Part shown: positions 6,457 through 13,328 of the stretch, one piece after another
Layout of the letters: the number at the start of each line of letters is the position of its first letter
How positions within the stretch are numbered: the first letter of the stretch is position 1
DNA from: Clostridium sp. CAG:921
GTDB taxonomy: Bacteria; Bacillota; Clostridia; TANB77; CAG-465
Length of the DNA stretch: 13,328 nucleotides
NCBI GenBank assembly: GCA_000433135.1
Contig: HF992002.1
Span: 4,923 to 18,250, forward strand
Direction of reading: 5' to 3'
The notes under the pieces: generated by a model
The model's input: only the letters and a program-made list of their open reading frames with translations
Told to the model about the DNA's origin: nothing
The model's database searches: none
Program-made: the position numbers and the translations under genes

Positions 6457-7194
6457 ATGGAATTTTTTGCAAAGTCAGATGTTGGAAGAAAAAGAAAAAA
6501 TAATGAAGACTCATATTTGGCTAAAAAATACAATGATTGTGTTTCGTTATTTATAGTAGCAGATGGATTAGGTGGATATTTAAGTGGTGAAGTAGCAAGT
6601 AAAATTTTAGTCGAAAGCGTTTCTAACTATATAGAAGAAAATTTGTCTAGAATTGTTGAGCTAGATGAAAAAAAGGTCTGTAATATGATAGAGATTGCAT
6701 TAACATTTGCTAATGAAAAGATTTTTAAACTTGAAAAAACAGATGAAAAGTATAAAGGTATGGGAACAACTGTTGTATTAGTACTTAAGATAATGGATAA
6801 GGTATACTATACATCTGTTGGTGATAGTAGACTTTATCAAGTTGATGATAAGCTAGAAAATATTTGTCAAATTACTGTTGATGATACGTATGTAAATGAA
6901 TTAATTAGAAAAAATGTTATTACAAAAGAAGATGCTAAGACGCATCCACAAAGACATATGCTTACTAAAGCTGTTGGTGTGGTAAGACATGTTAATGTAA
7001 AGGTAGAATTATTAGAAAAATCAAATGGATATTTGTTACTATGTTCAGATGGAGTAACAAATATGTTAAAAGATAAAGAATTACTAGAAATATTACGAGA
7101 AAATAAGCTTTCTTTAGTGGTTGAAAAAATAATAGAAACTGCAAATTCAAATGGTGGAAGCGATAATATTACAGCAATTGTAATAAAACTTTAA
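6457..7194 (+). CDS. prpC: PP2C-family serine/threonine protein phosphatase (PrpC/Stp)
   Basis: This 245-residue phosphatase removes phosphate from Ser/Thr residues, chiefly on the partner kinase encoded next and its substrates. PP2C motifs appear in order: SDVGRKRKNNEDS (7-19, with metal-linked D18), VADGLGG (34-40, D36 and G37), GMGTT, SVGDSRLY, CSDGV (D198) and GGSDNIT (D236). The metal-binding acidic set is complete, and there is no membrane segment. The start is the ATG at 6457, with GAGGAG ending 7-8 bases upstream; an ATG at 6442 and a TTG at 6439 lie upstream in frame but have no binding site. A perfect TATAAT at 6428-6433 has no partner -35, so the gene may depend on readthrough from rlmN, 65 bases upstream. 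The kinase gene follows after 15 bases. Confidence 0.95.
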   Translation: MEFFAKSDVGRKRKNNEDSYLAKKYNDCVSLFIVADGLGGYLSGEVASKILVESVSNYIEENLSRIVELDEKKVCNMIEIALTFANEKIFKLEKTDEKYKGMGTTVVLVLKIMDKVYYTSVGDSRLYQVDDKLENICQITVDDTYVNELIRKNVITKEDAKTHPQRHMLTKAVGVVRHVNVKVELLEKSNGYLLLCSDGVTNMLKDKELLEILRENKLSLVVEKIIETANSNGGSDNITAIVIKL

Positions 7195-7209
7195 GAAGGA
7201 GAAATACTT

Positions 7210-9252
7210 ATGGATTTAGTTGGTAGTGTTATTTCGTCTAGGTATGAAATAAAAGAAAAAATAGGCGAAGGTGGTATGGCAATTGTATATAAGGCTAGAT
7301 GTAAGCTATTAAATAGGCTTGTAGCTATTAAGGTGCTAAAAGAAGAATATTCAAAAGATGAGATGTTTGTAAAAAGATTTAGAGCAGAAGCACAGTCGGC
7401 AGCTTCTCTTACGCATCCAAATATTGTTTCTGTATATGATGTAGGACAAGACGGTGATATAAATTATATAGTAATGGAACTTTTGGAAACCAAAACTTTA
7501 AAGGATTATATTGAAGAAAATGGGGCTATTGATAGTGAACTTACTTTAAAAATTGCAGCTCAAATAGCATCCGCACTTGAAGCAGCACATAGAGCACATA
7601 TTATACATAGAGATATAAAGCCTCATAATATTGTTTTAAATCAAAATATGGTTGCTAAGGTCACAGATTTTGGAATTGCAAAAATTCAAAATACTACAAG
7701 TAATACTATAACAAGTTTTGGTAGCACTATGGGTTCAGTTCACTATTTTTCACCAGAGCATGCAAAAGGTGGATATGTTGATGAAAAATCAGATCTATAT
7801 TCTCTTGGTGTTGTTATGTATGAAATGGCTACAGGTAAAATACCATTTGATGGTGATTCTCCTGTATCTGTTGCATTAAAACAGATACAAGAAGAACCAA
7901 TTGAACCGATTGTAGTCAATCCAAGTGTATGGCCATCATTAAATCAAATTATTTTAAAGGCAATGCAAAAAAGTACGGCTTTAAGATATCAAAGTGCTAC
8001 TGAAATGTTACAAGACATTTCAATTGCACTAAAAATGCCAAATAGTATGATTAAGAAAAACGAAACTTCTGTAGAGGCTGGAGCAACGCAAGTGATTCCT
8101 ATTTTATCTAATGTTGATATTCCAAATGAAGTACCAAACTTAAGAACGAGACAATCACGTAGATCAATAAATTATGATGCTTCAGAAAACGTATTAAATA
8201 ATGCTAGAATTGGAAAAGTATCTAATGATAGTGAAAATATAAGTGATGAAAGTGAAAAGAAAGAATTTAAAAAGACAAAGAAAACTAAGATAATAGTTAT
8301 GATAATATCTATTATTGCTCTTATTGCAGTCCTAGGAGGAATAGGTTATTTTTCTTTAAAACTTGTAAAAAAAGCCGAAAATGATAGAAAAGCAAATGAA
8401 CAAGTTGAAGTTCCAAATTTAGTTGATAAGAATTTTGATGAAATGGTAAAATTATATCAAGAACAAGGATTTGAAATATCACAAGAGAAAGTTTCTTATG
8501 ATGATACTGTTGAAGCAGGGTTTATAATATCACAAACTCCAGAGGCTAAAACTATGACTACTGATAAGAAGATTTCCGTTGTAGTAAGTAAGGGACAAAG
8601 ATTAGTAAATGCATCAGATGTTACTGGAAAAGATATAAAAGTAGCAAGATATGAACTTGAAGATACTCTTGGATTTAAAGTTGAAGTTGAAGAAGTAATA
8701 AGTGAGAAGGTAACGGCAGGTATTGTTATATCACAAGATGTTAAAGATGAAGAAAAGCCATATGGTAGTGTGATAAAATTAAAAGTTAGTAAAGGTGATG
8801 GAAAAGCTACAGTAGTAATGCCAAGTGTACTTGGAAAAACTGAAGAAGATGCTAAAAAGGAACTTGAAGATTTAAAACTTACTGTAACTATAAAATATGG
8901 TGAAGATAAAAACAAACAAAATGGAGTAGTAATTTTACAAAACTATCCACAAAATCAGTCGTTAAAAGAAGGAGCACTTGTTGAAATTACAGTAAATAAA
9001 CTTACAATTACAAAAAATATAACACTTGATTTATTAGAACTTCAAGGTGGTACTCCTCTTGATAAGGATAAAATCAATGTAAAGGTTACTGCAAGTATAG
9101 ATGGTGGGGCTACAAATCAAATATTTAATCAAGACTTTGATGCGGACGAAAAAACAGCTAAGATTACTATATATGGGTATAAGACCGCTATACTTAAAAT
9201 ATATTTAGATGATAAATTAACTAAAGAACAAACTATAAAATTTACTGAATAA
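7210..9252 (+). CDS. prkC: Membrane serine/threonine kinase with three PASTA domains (PrkC/Stk type)
   Basis: This 680-residue transmembrane kinase is expected to sense cell-wall fragments or lipid II outside and to phosphorylate division, wall and translation proteins inside. The Hanks-type kinase domain (about 12-270) has the glycine loop GEGGMAIVY (19-27), Lys41 in VAIKV, the catalytic HRDIKPHN (133-140, D135), the metal-binding DFG (D153) and SPEH. A juxtamembrane linker rich in Ser, Asp and Lys (about 285-360) likely carries autophosphorylation sites. One membrane helix spans about 361-383. Outside are three PASTA repeats, near 398-463, 464-530 and 534-597, of about 65 residues each. The last 82 residues (598-680) are a separate beta-rich segment, not a PASTA repeat. 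AAGGAG lies 8 bases before the ATG. It is co-transcribed with prpC. Confidence 0.96.
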   Translation: MDLVGSVISSRYEIKEKIGEGGMAIVYKARCKLLNRLVAIKVLKEEYSKDEMFVKRFRAEAQSAASLTHPNIVSVYDVGQDGDINYIVMELLETKTLKDYIEENGAIDSELTLKIAAQIASALEAAHRAHIIHRDIKPHNIVLNQNMVAKVTDFGIAKIQNTTSNTITSFGSTMGSVHYFSPEHAKGGYVDEKSDLYSLGVVMYEMATGKIPFDGDSPVSVALKQIQEEPIEPIVVNPSVWPSLNQIILKAMQKSTALRYQSATEMLQDISIALKMPNSMIKKNETSVEAGATQVIPILSNVDIPNEVPNLRTRQSRRSINYDASENVLNNARIGKVSNDSENISDESEKKEFKKTKKTKIIVMIISIIALIAVLGGIGYFSLKLVKKAENDRKANEQVEVPNLVDKNFDEMVKLYQEQGFEISQEKVSYDDTVEAGFIISQTPEAKTMTTDKKISVVVSKGQRLVNASDVTGKDIKVARYELEDTLGFKVEVEEVISEKVTAGIVISQDVKDEEKPYGSVIKLKVSKGDGKATVVMPSVLGKTEEDAKKELEDLKLTVTIKYGEDKNKQNGVVILQNYPQNQSLKEGALVEITVNKLTITKNITLDLLELQGGTPLDKDKINVKVTASIDGGATNQIFNQDFDADEKTAKITIYGYKTAILKIYLDDKLTKEQTIKFTE

Positions 9253-9259
9253 TTTGTAA

Positions 9260-9300
9260 AGCTAGGAGAGTTGTTATATAGCAACCTTCCTAGTTGTTTT
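9260..9300 (+). terminator. Hairpin terminator, possibly leaky, between prkC and the carboxypeptidase gene
   Basis: CTAGGAGAGTTG (9262-9273) pairs with CAACCTTCCTAG (9282-9293) with one G-T pair and one A-C mismatch around an 8-nt loop. The tail is TTGTTTT, a broken T-run. The ribosome binding site of the next gene begins at 9306. I see no promoter in the few bases between, so the next gene probably relies on readthrough. Confidence 0.6.
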
Positions 9301-9317
9301 AACTTAAGGAGGAAAAC

Positions 9318-10331
9318 ATGAAATATGCTAAGTTTTTAAATGATGGTGATAGTATTGCTATTATTGCTCCAAGTGATGGAGCTAATCTAAAATATCTAGA
9401 TAATGCAATACTAAATTTAAAAGAAATTGGATTTAAAGTTTGTGAAACGAAAGATATAAGAAATTCAAAATATCTAGTAAGCACTGATGCTAAAACTAGA
9501 GCAAGTGAATTTTTAAAAGTATTTTGCAATAATGGTATATCACATATAATAGCGGCAGGTGGTGGAGAGTTTTTAATTGATATTTTACCATATATTTATG
9601 AAAATAAAGAAAAAATACAAAAAAATCAAAAAATAAAATACGTGCAAGGCTTTTCTGATATTTCATTACTTAATTTTTATATAACAACAAATTTTGATAT
9701 AGCAACCATAAATGCAAATAATATAGGGGATTTTGCAACTAAGAAAATGGAAAGCTCAAATATGTTAACAATTGAATTCTTAAGAGGAAAATATGGTGAT
9801 ACTTTAGTTCAAAATAGTTATGAAAAATACCAAAGTAGGTACACTGAAAATAAAAATGAAGGATATAAATTTGATAAAAATGTTGTATATAAGTCATTAG
9901 ATAATAAAAGTAGGTGTGAATTCTCAGGTAGAATAATAGGAGGTTGTGTTGATGTATTAACTCAAATTATAGGGACAAAGTATGATAACACTACTAAATT
10001 TTGCAAAAGTTATGGTGAAGGACAAATATGGTATTTTGATAATGCTGAGCTTTCGTCTGTGGAACTTTATAGAAGACTTAGACAAATAAGAGAAGTGGGA
10101 TGGTTAAAATATGCAAACGGAATTTTGTTTGGAAGGCGAACAAGTGAAACTATAATTGAGGATTTTACGTATGAAGTAGCAATGAAAAAAGCACTCGAGG
10201 GACTTAATATACCGGTAATTTACGATGTCGATATAGGGCATGTGATGCCACAGTTTACTATAATTAATGGATCATATGCTACATTTTCGTACAGCAATGG
10301 AGCAGGAACTTTAGTACAAAAGTTAATTTAA
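9318..10331 (+). CDS. Peptidase S66 family protein, LD-carboxypeptidase (LdcA/MccF-like)
   Basis: This 337-residue protein has the S66 fold. Characterised members cut the L-D bond that releases the terminal D-Ala from muropeptide tetrapeptides in wall recycling; the MccF branch cleaves microcin C-type peptides. The N-terminus has the family start (GDSIAIIAPSDGA). The nucleophile elbow GFSDIS puts Ser113 in place of the usual GYSD serine. The region IWYFDNAELSSVELYRRLRQI (from about residue 237) is where the catalytic Glu is normally found; position 241 is Asp. His308 in DIGHVMPQ completes the triad. There is no signal peptide, so it acts in the cytosol. AAGGAGG lies 5 bases before the ATG. 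It follows prkC after a hairpin, a place usually held by rsgA. I avoid the ldcA symbol, since substrate branch and activity are unproven. Confidence 0.88.
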   Translation: MKYAKFLNDGDSIAIIAPSDGANLKYLDNAILNLKEIGFKVCETKDIRNSKYLVSTDAKTRASEFLKVFCNNGISHIIAAGGGEFLIDILPYIYENKEKIQKNQKIKYVQGFSDISLLNFYITTNFDIATINANNIGDFATKKMESSNMLTIEFLRGKYGDTLVQNSYEKYQSRYTENKNEGYKFDKNVVYKSLDNKSRCEFSGRIIGGCVDVLTQIIGTKYDNTTKFCKSYGEGQIWYFDNAELSSVELYRRLRQIREVGWLKYANGILFGRRTSETIIEDFTYEVAMKKALEGLNIPVIYDVDIGHVMPQFTIINGSYATFSYSNGAGTLVQKLI

Positions 10332-10333
10332 AG

Positions 10334-10366
10334 TAATAGGCCATATTTTTATTATGGCTTATTATT
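10334..10366. terminator. Bidirectional hairpin between convergent genes
   Basis: TAATAGGCCATA (10334-10345) pairs with TATGGCTTATTA (10353-10364), with one G-T pair, around a 7-nt loop. It starts 3 bases after one stop codon and touches the stop of the minus-strand gene. The T-runs on both sides are short, so it would work modestly in both directions. Confidence 0.65.
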
Positions 10367-11126
10367 ATTCTTTAAACTCAAGTAGAGTGCTTACATTTAC
10401 AAAAATATATCCGTTAGAACTTAGGCTATCTACTAGTTTTATTGCAGCTTCTATACTAGTTTTAAAAGTATCATGCATTAATATGATATTGTTGCCTTTT
10501 ATACATTTTATGGTATAATTATATACTTTTGTTGTATTTTTTAATTTCCAGTCTTTTGAATCGACATCCCATAGTATATCTGTTAAATTTAGTTTTTCTA
10601 ATACCATGTCTACTTTTTTATTTCGACTTCCATATGGAACTCTAATTAATGTAATTGGTGAATCAACATAATTTTTAATGGTTTGCTTAGTTTTATCAAT
10701 TTCAAGTATTATTTCTTCTTCAGTTAGTTTTGTAAAAAGCTTATGTTCGTAACTATGTATCCCAATTTCATTTCCAAAATCATAGGCAAGTTTTACAGTA
10801 TTAGGATATTTTTTTGCATTTTCACCTAGTATAAAAAATGTAACTATAATATTTCTTTTGTGTAATTCCTCAACAAATTTTTCTGTATATTTACTTGGAC
10901 CATCATCAAAAGTAAGTGCCAATAATTTTCTTTCCTCAAATTTTTTTTGTAAAAATTCTTTATTATAGGTATCTTGATATGTACTTTGCACTATATTTAG
11001 ACCTTTATCTTGATTTTCTACTAAAGATTTATTTGTTTTTGTAAAGAGTAGAGATAGTATAATAAGTATAAGTAATAAAATTATAAGAAAAATAAAATAT
11101 TTTTTTGAAAGTACAAAAAATTTCAA
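10365..11126 (-). CDS. Membrane-anchored polysaccharide deacetylase (NodB/CE4 family)
   Basis: This 253-residue protein belongs to carbohydrate esterase family 4, which removes N-acetyl groups from chitin-like or peptidoglycan sugars. An N-terminal membrane anchor (about 10-28) places the catalytic domain outside the cell. All five family motifs are visible: TFDDGPS (72-78, base D74 and metal D75), HSYEH (metal H124 and H128), RVPYGS (162-167), WDVDSKDW (186-193) and LMHD (H218). The catalytic set is therefore complete. The start is a TTG at 11126-11124 with AGGTGA 6 bases upstream; no ATG occurs before residue 174, so a non-ATG start is required. A likely TATAAT is at 11142-11147 on this strand, without a good -35. 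The target may be peptidoglycan GlcNAc or MurNAc (PgdA or PdaA type); the sequence alone does not decide. Confidence 0.92.
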   Translation of the reverse strand: MKFFVLSKKYFIFLIILLLILIILSLLFTKTNKSLVENQDKGLNIVQSTYQDTYNKEFLQKKFEERKLLALTFDDGPSKYTEKFVEELHKRNIIVTFFILGENAKKYPNTVKLAYDFGNEIGIHSYEHKLFTKLTEEEIILEIDKTKQTIKNYVDSPITLIRVPYGSRNKKVDMVLEKLNLTDILWDVDSKDWKLKNTTKVYNYTIKCIKGNNIILMHDTFKTSIEAAIKLVDSLSSNGYIFVNVSTLLEFKE

Positions 11127-11210
11127 TTTAATTCACCTAGTATTATATATTTTGCATTTTTACATTTTATGTTACTATTGCAACAATTTAAGATAATATT
11201 ACTCATTTAA

Positions 11211-11239
11211 TTGACTTAAAAACTTATGTTTGATATAAT
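11211..11239 (+). promoter_or_regulatory. Strong promoter of the ruvB unit
   Basis: TTGACT (11211-11216) and TATAAT (11234-11239) are 17 bases apart, with TG one base before the -10 (TGATATAAT), an extended -10. The start would be near 11246, leaving a leader of about 24 nt that carries GGAGG. Confidence 0.85.
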
Positions 11240-11269
11240 TAACATGTTATTGATTGGAGGTTGTGCTTT

Positions 11270-12271
11270 GTGATCGAAGATAGGGTGATATCACCAGAGT
11301 ATGTAAGTGATGAAAATGAGATTGAGGAAGTAAGTCTTAGACCTACTAATTTTTCGGATTATGTTGGACAAGAAAAGGTAAAAGAAAACTTAAAAGTATA
11401 TATATCTTCAGCATTAAAAAGGGGAGAAACATTAGATCATGTATTGCTTTATGGTCCGCCTGGACTAGGAAAAACTACTCTTTCTGCTATAATTGCAAAT
11501 GAGATGGGAGCAAATATAAAAATAACATCTGGACCAGCAATAGAAAAACCAGGTGATTTGGCTGCAATTCTTACAAATTTACAACCAAACGATATATTGT
11601 TTATAGATGAAATACATAGGTTAAATAAATCTGTTGAAGAAGTGCTATATCCTGCACTTGAAGATTTTAGACTTGATATTGTAATAGGAAAAGGGCCATC
11701 AGCTAGGTCAATTGGAATAGATTTACCACACTTTACATTAGTCGGAGCCACAACAAAGGCGGGGTCATTGTCATCTCCACTAAGAGATAGGTTTGGAATA
11801 ATACATAGACTTGACTTGTATACGGAAAAAGAATTGGCAAAAATTATAAAAAGAAGTGCTGGAATATTAAATATAGCTATTGATGAAGAATCAGCATTAG
11901 AACTTGGATCTAGGTGCCGTGGTACTCCAAGAATTGCAAATAGATTATTAAAACGAGTTAGAGATTTTGCAGAATTTGAGGGAAAAAATAGTATTGAACT
12001 TGAAATTGCAAGAAAATCTTTAGATAAGCTTGAAATTGATGAACTTGGACTTGATAAAACAGATAGGCAAATGTTAGAAGCAATTATAAAAAAATTTGGA
12101 GGAGGTCCAGTCGGACTGAGCACTTTAGCAGCTTCAATAGGTGAAGATAAAGATACAATTGAAGATTATTATGAACCTTATCTTATGCAAATTGGCTTTT
12201 TATCTAGAAGTCCAAGGGGAAGAATTGCTACAAAATTAGCATATGATCATTTAGGATTGGAGATGAACTGA
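11270..12271 (+). CDS. ruvB: Holliday junction branch-migration ATPase RuvB
   Basis: This 333-residue AAA+ motor drives branch migration of Holliday junctions together with RuvA. The motifs are Walker [10 protein letters not shown] (62-70, K68), Walker B DEIH (113-116), sensor 1 GATTKAG, the arginine-finger segment RDRFG (172-176) and sensor 2 [17 protein letters not shown]. The C-terminal winged helix has [11 protein letters not shown] and ends RGRIAT. The length fits the family. The start is the GTG at 11270, 9 bases after GGAGG, so the protein begins [10 protein letters not shown] like its homologues. A TTG at 11261 abuts the binding site and is excluded. Its usual upstream partner ruvA is missing here and must lie elsewhere if present. 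queH follows after 2 bases. Confidence 0.98.
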   Translation: MIEDRVISPEYVSDENEIEEVSLRPTNFSDYVGQEKVKENLKVYISSALKRGETLDHVLLYGPPGLGKTTLSAIIANEMGANIKITSGPAIEKPGDLAAILTNLQPNDILFIDEIHRLNKSVEEVLYPALEDFRLDIVIGKGPSARSIGIDLPHFTLVGATTKAGSLSSPLRDRFGIIHRLDLYTEKELAKIIKRSAGILNIAIDEESALELGSRCRGTPRIANRLLKRVRDFAEFEGKNSIELEIARKSLDKLEIDELGLDKTDRQMLEAIIKKFGGGPVGLSTLAASIGEDKDTIEDYYEPYLMQIGFLSRSPRGRIATKLAYDHLGLEMN

Positions 12272-12273
12272 AT

Positions 12274-12855
12274 TTGAGAAAACTACTTATGCATGCTTGC
12301 TGTGCACCATGTTTTACTTATATTGAAAATGACTTAAAAAAAAATGGATTGAAAAATCCTGATGGAACTTATGAAAAGGTTGACTATACTGCATGTTTTT
12401 ATAATCCAAATATTCATCCAAAGGTTGAATATGAAAGAAGAAAAAATGCTTTTATTGAATTTTGCAAGATAAAAGAAGTTAAAAATGTTGTAATAGATGA
12501 GTATAATTTAAATGAATATGTAAAATACATTGCATTAAATGTTGGAGAAGATAAAAAATATAAAGTAAGATGTGAGTATTGCTATTATATGCGATTAAAG
12601 AAAGTTTTTGAATATGCAAAAGAAAATAATTTTGATGTGGTTTCTACTACTCTTACTATAAGTCCATATCAAAATCATGATTTGATTAAAAAAGTTGGAA
12701 AGCAATTGCAAGATGAATTTGAAATAGAATTTAAATATGTAGACTATAAAGAACACTTTAGAGAGGGACAAAAAATGGCAAGAGAGATTGGAATATATAT
12801 GCAAAAATATTGTGGTTGTGTGTTTTCATTTGATGCTGGAAGGTGGGTGTATTAA
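12274..12855 (+). CDS. queH: Epoxyqueuosine reductase QueH (DUF208 family)
   Basis: This 193-residue iron-sulfur enzyme reduces epoxyqueuosine to queuosine at the wobble base of tRNA and replaces QueG in many organisms. The family signature HACCAPC gives C9, C10 and C13. CEYCYYMRL holds C100 and C103, and the C-terminal YCGC motif holds C180 and C182. These cysteines are expected to bind the cluster and a second iron. The start is a TTG at 12274, 11 bases after GGAG inside the end of ruvB, giving MRKLLMHACCAPC as in homologues; the ATG at 12289 lacks a binding site. It sits 2 bases after ruvB, consistent with the ruvB-queH order seen in clostridia, and the next gene overlaps its stop by one base. 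The rest of the queuosine genes are outside the window. Confidence 0.95.
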   Translation: MRKLLMHACCAPCFTYIENDLKKNGLKNPDGTYEKVDYTACFYNPNIHPKVEYERRKNAFIEFCKIKEVKNVVIDEYNLNEYVKYIALNVGEDKKYKVRCEYCYYMRLKKVFEYAKENNFDVVSTTLTISPYQNHDLIKKVGKQLQDEFEIEFKYVDYKEHFREGQKMAREIGIYMQKYCGCVFSFDAGRWVY

Positions 12856-13328
12856 TGGCTAAAAAATATTCGAAAAATGAAATGAAAAGAAAAAGTGCAG
12901 TTAAATTTTTAATTGCTATATTTACTGTAATTTTGATTATCTGTGTATCCTTTTTTATATTTGTTGGAACTAAAAATTACATAGTGTCTGAAAAAATTGA
13001 TGATAGTGCTAAGAATCAGTCAGATGATGTGGTAAAAAGTTCAACGCCTATTGTTATAAATAATGTAATTGTTGGCGCAGTATATAATGGTAATTTTGTA
13101 GCGAGTCAGTCATATTATTTTAGAAATGACAAGAAAAATATAGATGTAGATGTGTATACAGAAGATGGTAAAAAAGGTAAATATCAACTTACATCACAGG
13201 AAAAGGATACAGCAACTTCTACTATGTATGCATATGTAAATACGCCTGATAGGGCTAGTGAATTTATAGCTGTTGCTTCATCAGATAAGGATATTATGCC
13301 AGAACCTGCAAAAAAAGAAGTTGATGTT
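12855..13328 (+). CDS. Membrane-anchored protein of unknown function, cut by the window edge
   Basis: The frame is open from the ATG at 12855 to the last base of the window, giving 158 residues without a stop, so the 3' end is missing. The ATG overlaps the queH stop as TAATG, indicating translational coupling in the ruvB-queH unit. The N-terminus is Lys-rich (MAKKYSKNEMKRK), followed by one membrane helix at about 17-38 (VKFLIAIFTVILIICVSFFI). The outer part begins with a polar stretch (about 45-65), then a beta-like region STPIVINNVIVGAVYNGNFV, then SQSYYFRNDKKNIDVDVYTEDGK. I do not recognise the family. It could be a bitopic envelope protein or the start of a larger one; its link to recombination or tRNA modification is only positional. 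Confidence 0.85.
   Translation, partial: MAKKYSKNEMKRKSAVKFLIAIFTVILIICVSFFIFVGTKNYIVSEKIDDSAKNQSDDVVKSSTPIVINNVIVGAVYNGNFVASQSYYFRNDKKNIDVDVYTEDGKKGKYQLTSQEKDTATSTMYAYVNTPDRASEFIAVASSDKDIMPEPAKKEVDV

Noticed and set aside
8496..8915. Antisense open frame of 139 codons opposite the PASTA repeats
   Set aside because: It mirrors repeated Lys/Glu/Val codons of the kinase and has no start signals.
9260..9300. Riboswitch or T-box in front of the carboxypeptidase gene
   Set aside because: The region is one simple hairpin of about 40 bases with no specifier loop, antiterminator or other conserved riboswitch core.
11449..12123. Antisense open frame of 224 codons opposite ruvB
   Set aside because: RuvB is certain on the plus strand; the reverse frame gives a Ser/Pro-rich sequence without motifs or a binding site.

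Overview
The window comes from an AT-rich, endospore-forming low-GC Gram-positive bacterium, most likely a member of Clostridia. The evidence is the yabP-yabQ-divIC sporulation/division operon, a PASTA-domain serine/threonine kinase beside its PP2C phosphatase, AGGAGG-type ribosome binding sites, TTG and GTG starts and standard-code stops. I see no phage, transposon, CRISPR array, tRNA or rRNA. The content is mostly conserved chromosomal housekeeping genes, with several lineage-specific genes of unknown function between them.

Layout, left to right. (1) 31-1014, minus strand: an unrecognised 327-residue protein with a full-consensus promoter, divergent from (2) 1208-2287: yabP, yabQ and divIC, closed by a hairpin terminator. 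(3) 2488-3018: an unrecognised 176-residue protein with its own strong promoter and a perfect 16-bp-stem terminator. (4) 3179-4795: pyrG with a close, short-leader promoter. (5) 4846-5097: a small ORF with no ribosome binding site whose start codon lies inside a hairpin; it looks like the tail end of a beta-rich surface or carbohydrate-binding protein. (6) 5264-9252: rlmN, a PP2C phosphatase (prpC type) and a membrane kinase with three PASTA domains (prkC type). (7) 9318-10331: a peptidase S66 LD-carboxypeptidase. (8) 10365-11126, minus strand: a membrane-anchored NodB/CE4 polysaccharide deacetylase, convergent with the carboxypeptidase. (9) 11270 to the window end: ruvB, queH and a membrane-anchored protein that runs off the right edge.

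How the genes fit together. The centre and right have a cell-envelope theme: a kinase whose extracellular PASTA repeats are expected to sense peptidoglycan fragments or lipid II, its phosphatase, an enzyme family that trims muropeptides, and an enzyme family that deacetylates wall glycans. YabP, YabQ and DivIC link to spore cortex formation and septation. RlmN and QueH are RNA-modification enzymes, RuvB is the branch-migration motor of recombination, and PyrG makes CTP.

I did not find a convincing new multi-gene system. The points most worth a second look are the carboxypeptidase placed where rsgA commonly follows prkC, a possible Glu-to-Asp change in its active site, the extra C-terminal domain on the kinase, the small remnant-like ORF with a hairpin over its start codon, and the unknown genes that carry some of the best promoters here.
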